From: Nitrospinae bacterium bin107
GTDB taxonomy: Bacteria; UBA8248
Direction: 5' to 3'
Length of the DNA stretch: 64,000 nucleotides
Assembly (NCBI GenBank): GCA_002238965.1
Contig: MPNJ01000003.1
Span: 62,001-126,000, forward strand
The notes below the pieces were generated by a model that did no database searches, had not been told where the DNA came from, and saw only the letters and a program-made list of their open reading frames with translations. Below, piece by piece: positions 63,190 to 64,000 of the stretch. The position numbers and the translations under genes were made by a program. Numbering within the stretch: the stretch's first letter is position 1; the number at the start of each line of letters is the position of its first letter.

Positions 63190-64000
63190 TCAATCCTCAA
63201 TATCTTGCCAGATCGGTTTATTGAAATATCCTTGAATCAACAAATCATCGCCAACAACTTCATGTGTTACATTAAATAGCCTCGGTAAAGATTGCAATTC
63301 CTTTTCATCAAGGCCTGTGACCGCGCCCGGCGCTTCGTGATCTCCCACCACCAAGGGAGCCAGAAAATAAAGGAGGCGATCCGCCAAGCCTTCCCTGATG
63401 AAGGAACCGTGAACCCGCCCCCCGCCTTCCACGAGAATATGACGAATGCCGCGACTTCCCAATTCCTCCACCAAAGGAGCCAGCGAAACCCGGCCACAGG
63501 GGTTCGCTTTTACGCGGATGATTTCCGCGCCCGTTTCGCGTAATGCCTCTTCCTTGTCATGTGGAGCTACTGCCGTGGTCGCAATGAGAGTGGAACTCCC
63601 CTGCCGAGGCGCCAGAACCCTAGCTTGAGCGGGCGTCCTGAGCCTTGAATCCAGGACAACCCTCATCAACGGCTTGTCCTCAACTCCATCGGGCCGGGCC
63701 GTGAGCAAGGGATCGTCTTCCAGCACCGTCTCCACACCCGCCAGGATAGCGTCTACTCTATTCCTCAAATGATGACCCGCGTTTCGCGCCGCCTCGCCCG
63801 TTATCCACCTGCTCTGCCCGCTTCGGGTAGCAATTTTTCCGTCCAGACTTGCAGCGATCTTTAATGAAATAAAGGGCCGACCACATCGCCACCAGTGAAA
63901 ATATGTTTCATTCTGGCGCACCGCCTCAGCGGCCATTGTTCCGACTTCCACCCGGACGCCTTGCGCACGCAAGTGTTCGAATCCTTTGCCGGAAACTTGC
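63190..64000 (-). CDS. ribD: bifunctional riboflavin biosynthesis protein RibD, partial at window end
   Basis: The reductase half and the domain linker of RibD. The frame runs off the window at 64000, with SGKGFEHLRAQGVRVEVG leading in from the deaminase domain, so the start lies outside. The RibD_C domain begins PFISLKIAASLDGKIAT and contains SRWITGEAAR, AILAGVETVLEDDPLLTAR, RHILVEGGGRVHGSFI and a late DLLIQGYF. It reduces the deaminated pyrimidine with NADPH in riboflavin synthesis. It is the first gene seen of the rib operon. Confidence 0.94.
   Translation of the reverse strand, partial: QVSGKGFEHLRAQGVRVEVGTMAAEAVRQNETYFHWWRCGRPFISLKIAASLDGKIATRSGQSRWITGEAARNAGHHLRNRVDAILAGVETVLEDDPLLTARPDGVEDKPLMRVVLDSRLRTPAQARVLAPRQGSSTLIATTAVAPHDKEEALRETGAEIIRVKANPCGRVSLAPLVEELGSRGIRHILVEGGGRVHGSFIREGLADRLLYFLAPLVVGDHEAPGAVTGLDEKELQSLPRLFNVTHEVVGDDLLIQGYFNKPIWQDIED

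Overview
This 64 kb window is chromosomal DNA of a diderm (Gram-negative) bacterium. The evidence is an outer-membrane toolkit (lptA, lptB, lptC, lptE, lolA, and an LpxC domain) together with rpoN, ntrY, hprK and bacterial-type ispG and proS. The gene blocks (tilS-ftsH-pdxJ-nnrDE-tsaE, lptC-lptA-lptB-rpoN-hprK, phoH-pgpH-ybeY, DUF4390-ntrY) resemble those of Deltaproteobacteria/Desulfobacterota, Nitrospinota and Tectomicrobia-like lineages. I cannot place it more precisely from sequence alone. There is no prophage, CRISPR array, transposase or rRNA.

Layout. Positions 1 to about 11.7 kb form a mixed-strand, visibly GC-richer region of metabolic and accessory genes: a small zinc-ribbon membrane protein, an alpha/beta hydrolase, a CBS-DUF294 regulator, a tandem YCII protein, an intergenic field of inverted repeats, an orphan lipoprotein, an M24-fold enzyme with eroded metal ligands, a zinc alcohol dehydrogenase, a large FAD/Fe-S oxidoreductase and bioB. 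From 11.7 kb to the end every gene but one is on the minus strand. The exception is rpsT (S20) at 58 kb. The rest is housekeeping. In transcription order it is: riboflavin genes (ribD partial, ribE, ribBA-like, ribH), nusB, an M17-N-like protein, lptE, holA; murJ, xerC/D, phoH, pgpH, ybeY, lapA, mutS; a DUF4390 protein, ntrY and a response regulator-LpxC fusion; purM, purN, lolA, rseP, ispG, proS; two small proteins, a CAT tRNA, tilS, ftsH; pdxJ, nnrDE, tsaE; lptC, lptA, lptB, rpoN; hprK, EIIA, HPr; metK, ahcY, amiC, der; an EF-G2 paralogue, a SPOR protein, a MerR-like regulator; a TPR protein; rtcB.

The most interesting object is the 711-codon gene at 42787-44922. It encodes an NtrX-like response regulator (intact receiver, degraded AAA+ domain, Fis-type helix-turn-helix) fused in one frame to a complete LpxC, the committed enzyme of lipid A synthesis. 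It overlaps the gene for its presumed partner, the NtrY-like kinase, by 8 bp. That gene follows a secreted DUF4390 protein by 3 bp. The AAA+ part has lost the GAFTGA loop, the Walker B glutamate and the sensor II arginine, so classical sigma-54 activation is unlikely. I infer a circuit in which an envelope-sensing kinase acts on lipid A synthesis through the LpxC polypeptide itself.

Other points for a second look are: a RibBA whose GTP cyclohydrolase II half has lost its zinc cysteines; a lone M17-N-like protein; a translationally coupled pair of small proteins (one Cys-rich, one membrane) between proS and the tRNA; a 104-nt pgpH/ybeY overlap; and the inverted-repeat field at 4.1-4.4 kb. Several starts were moved from the longest reading frame because a Shine-Dalgarno site and family alignment favour an internal ATG, GTG or TTG. 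Each case is stated.
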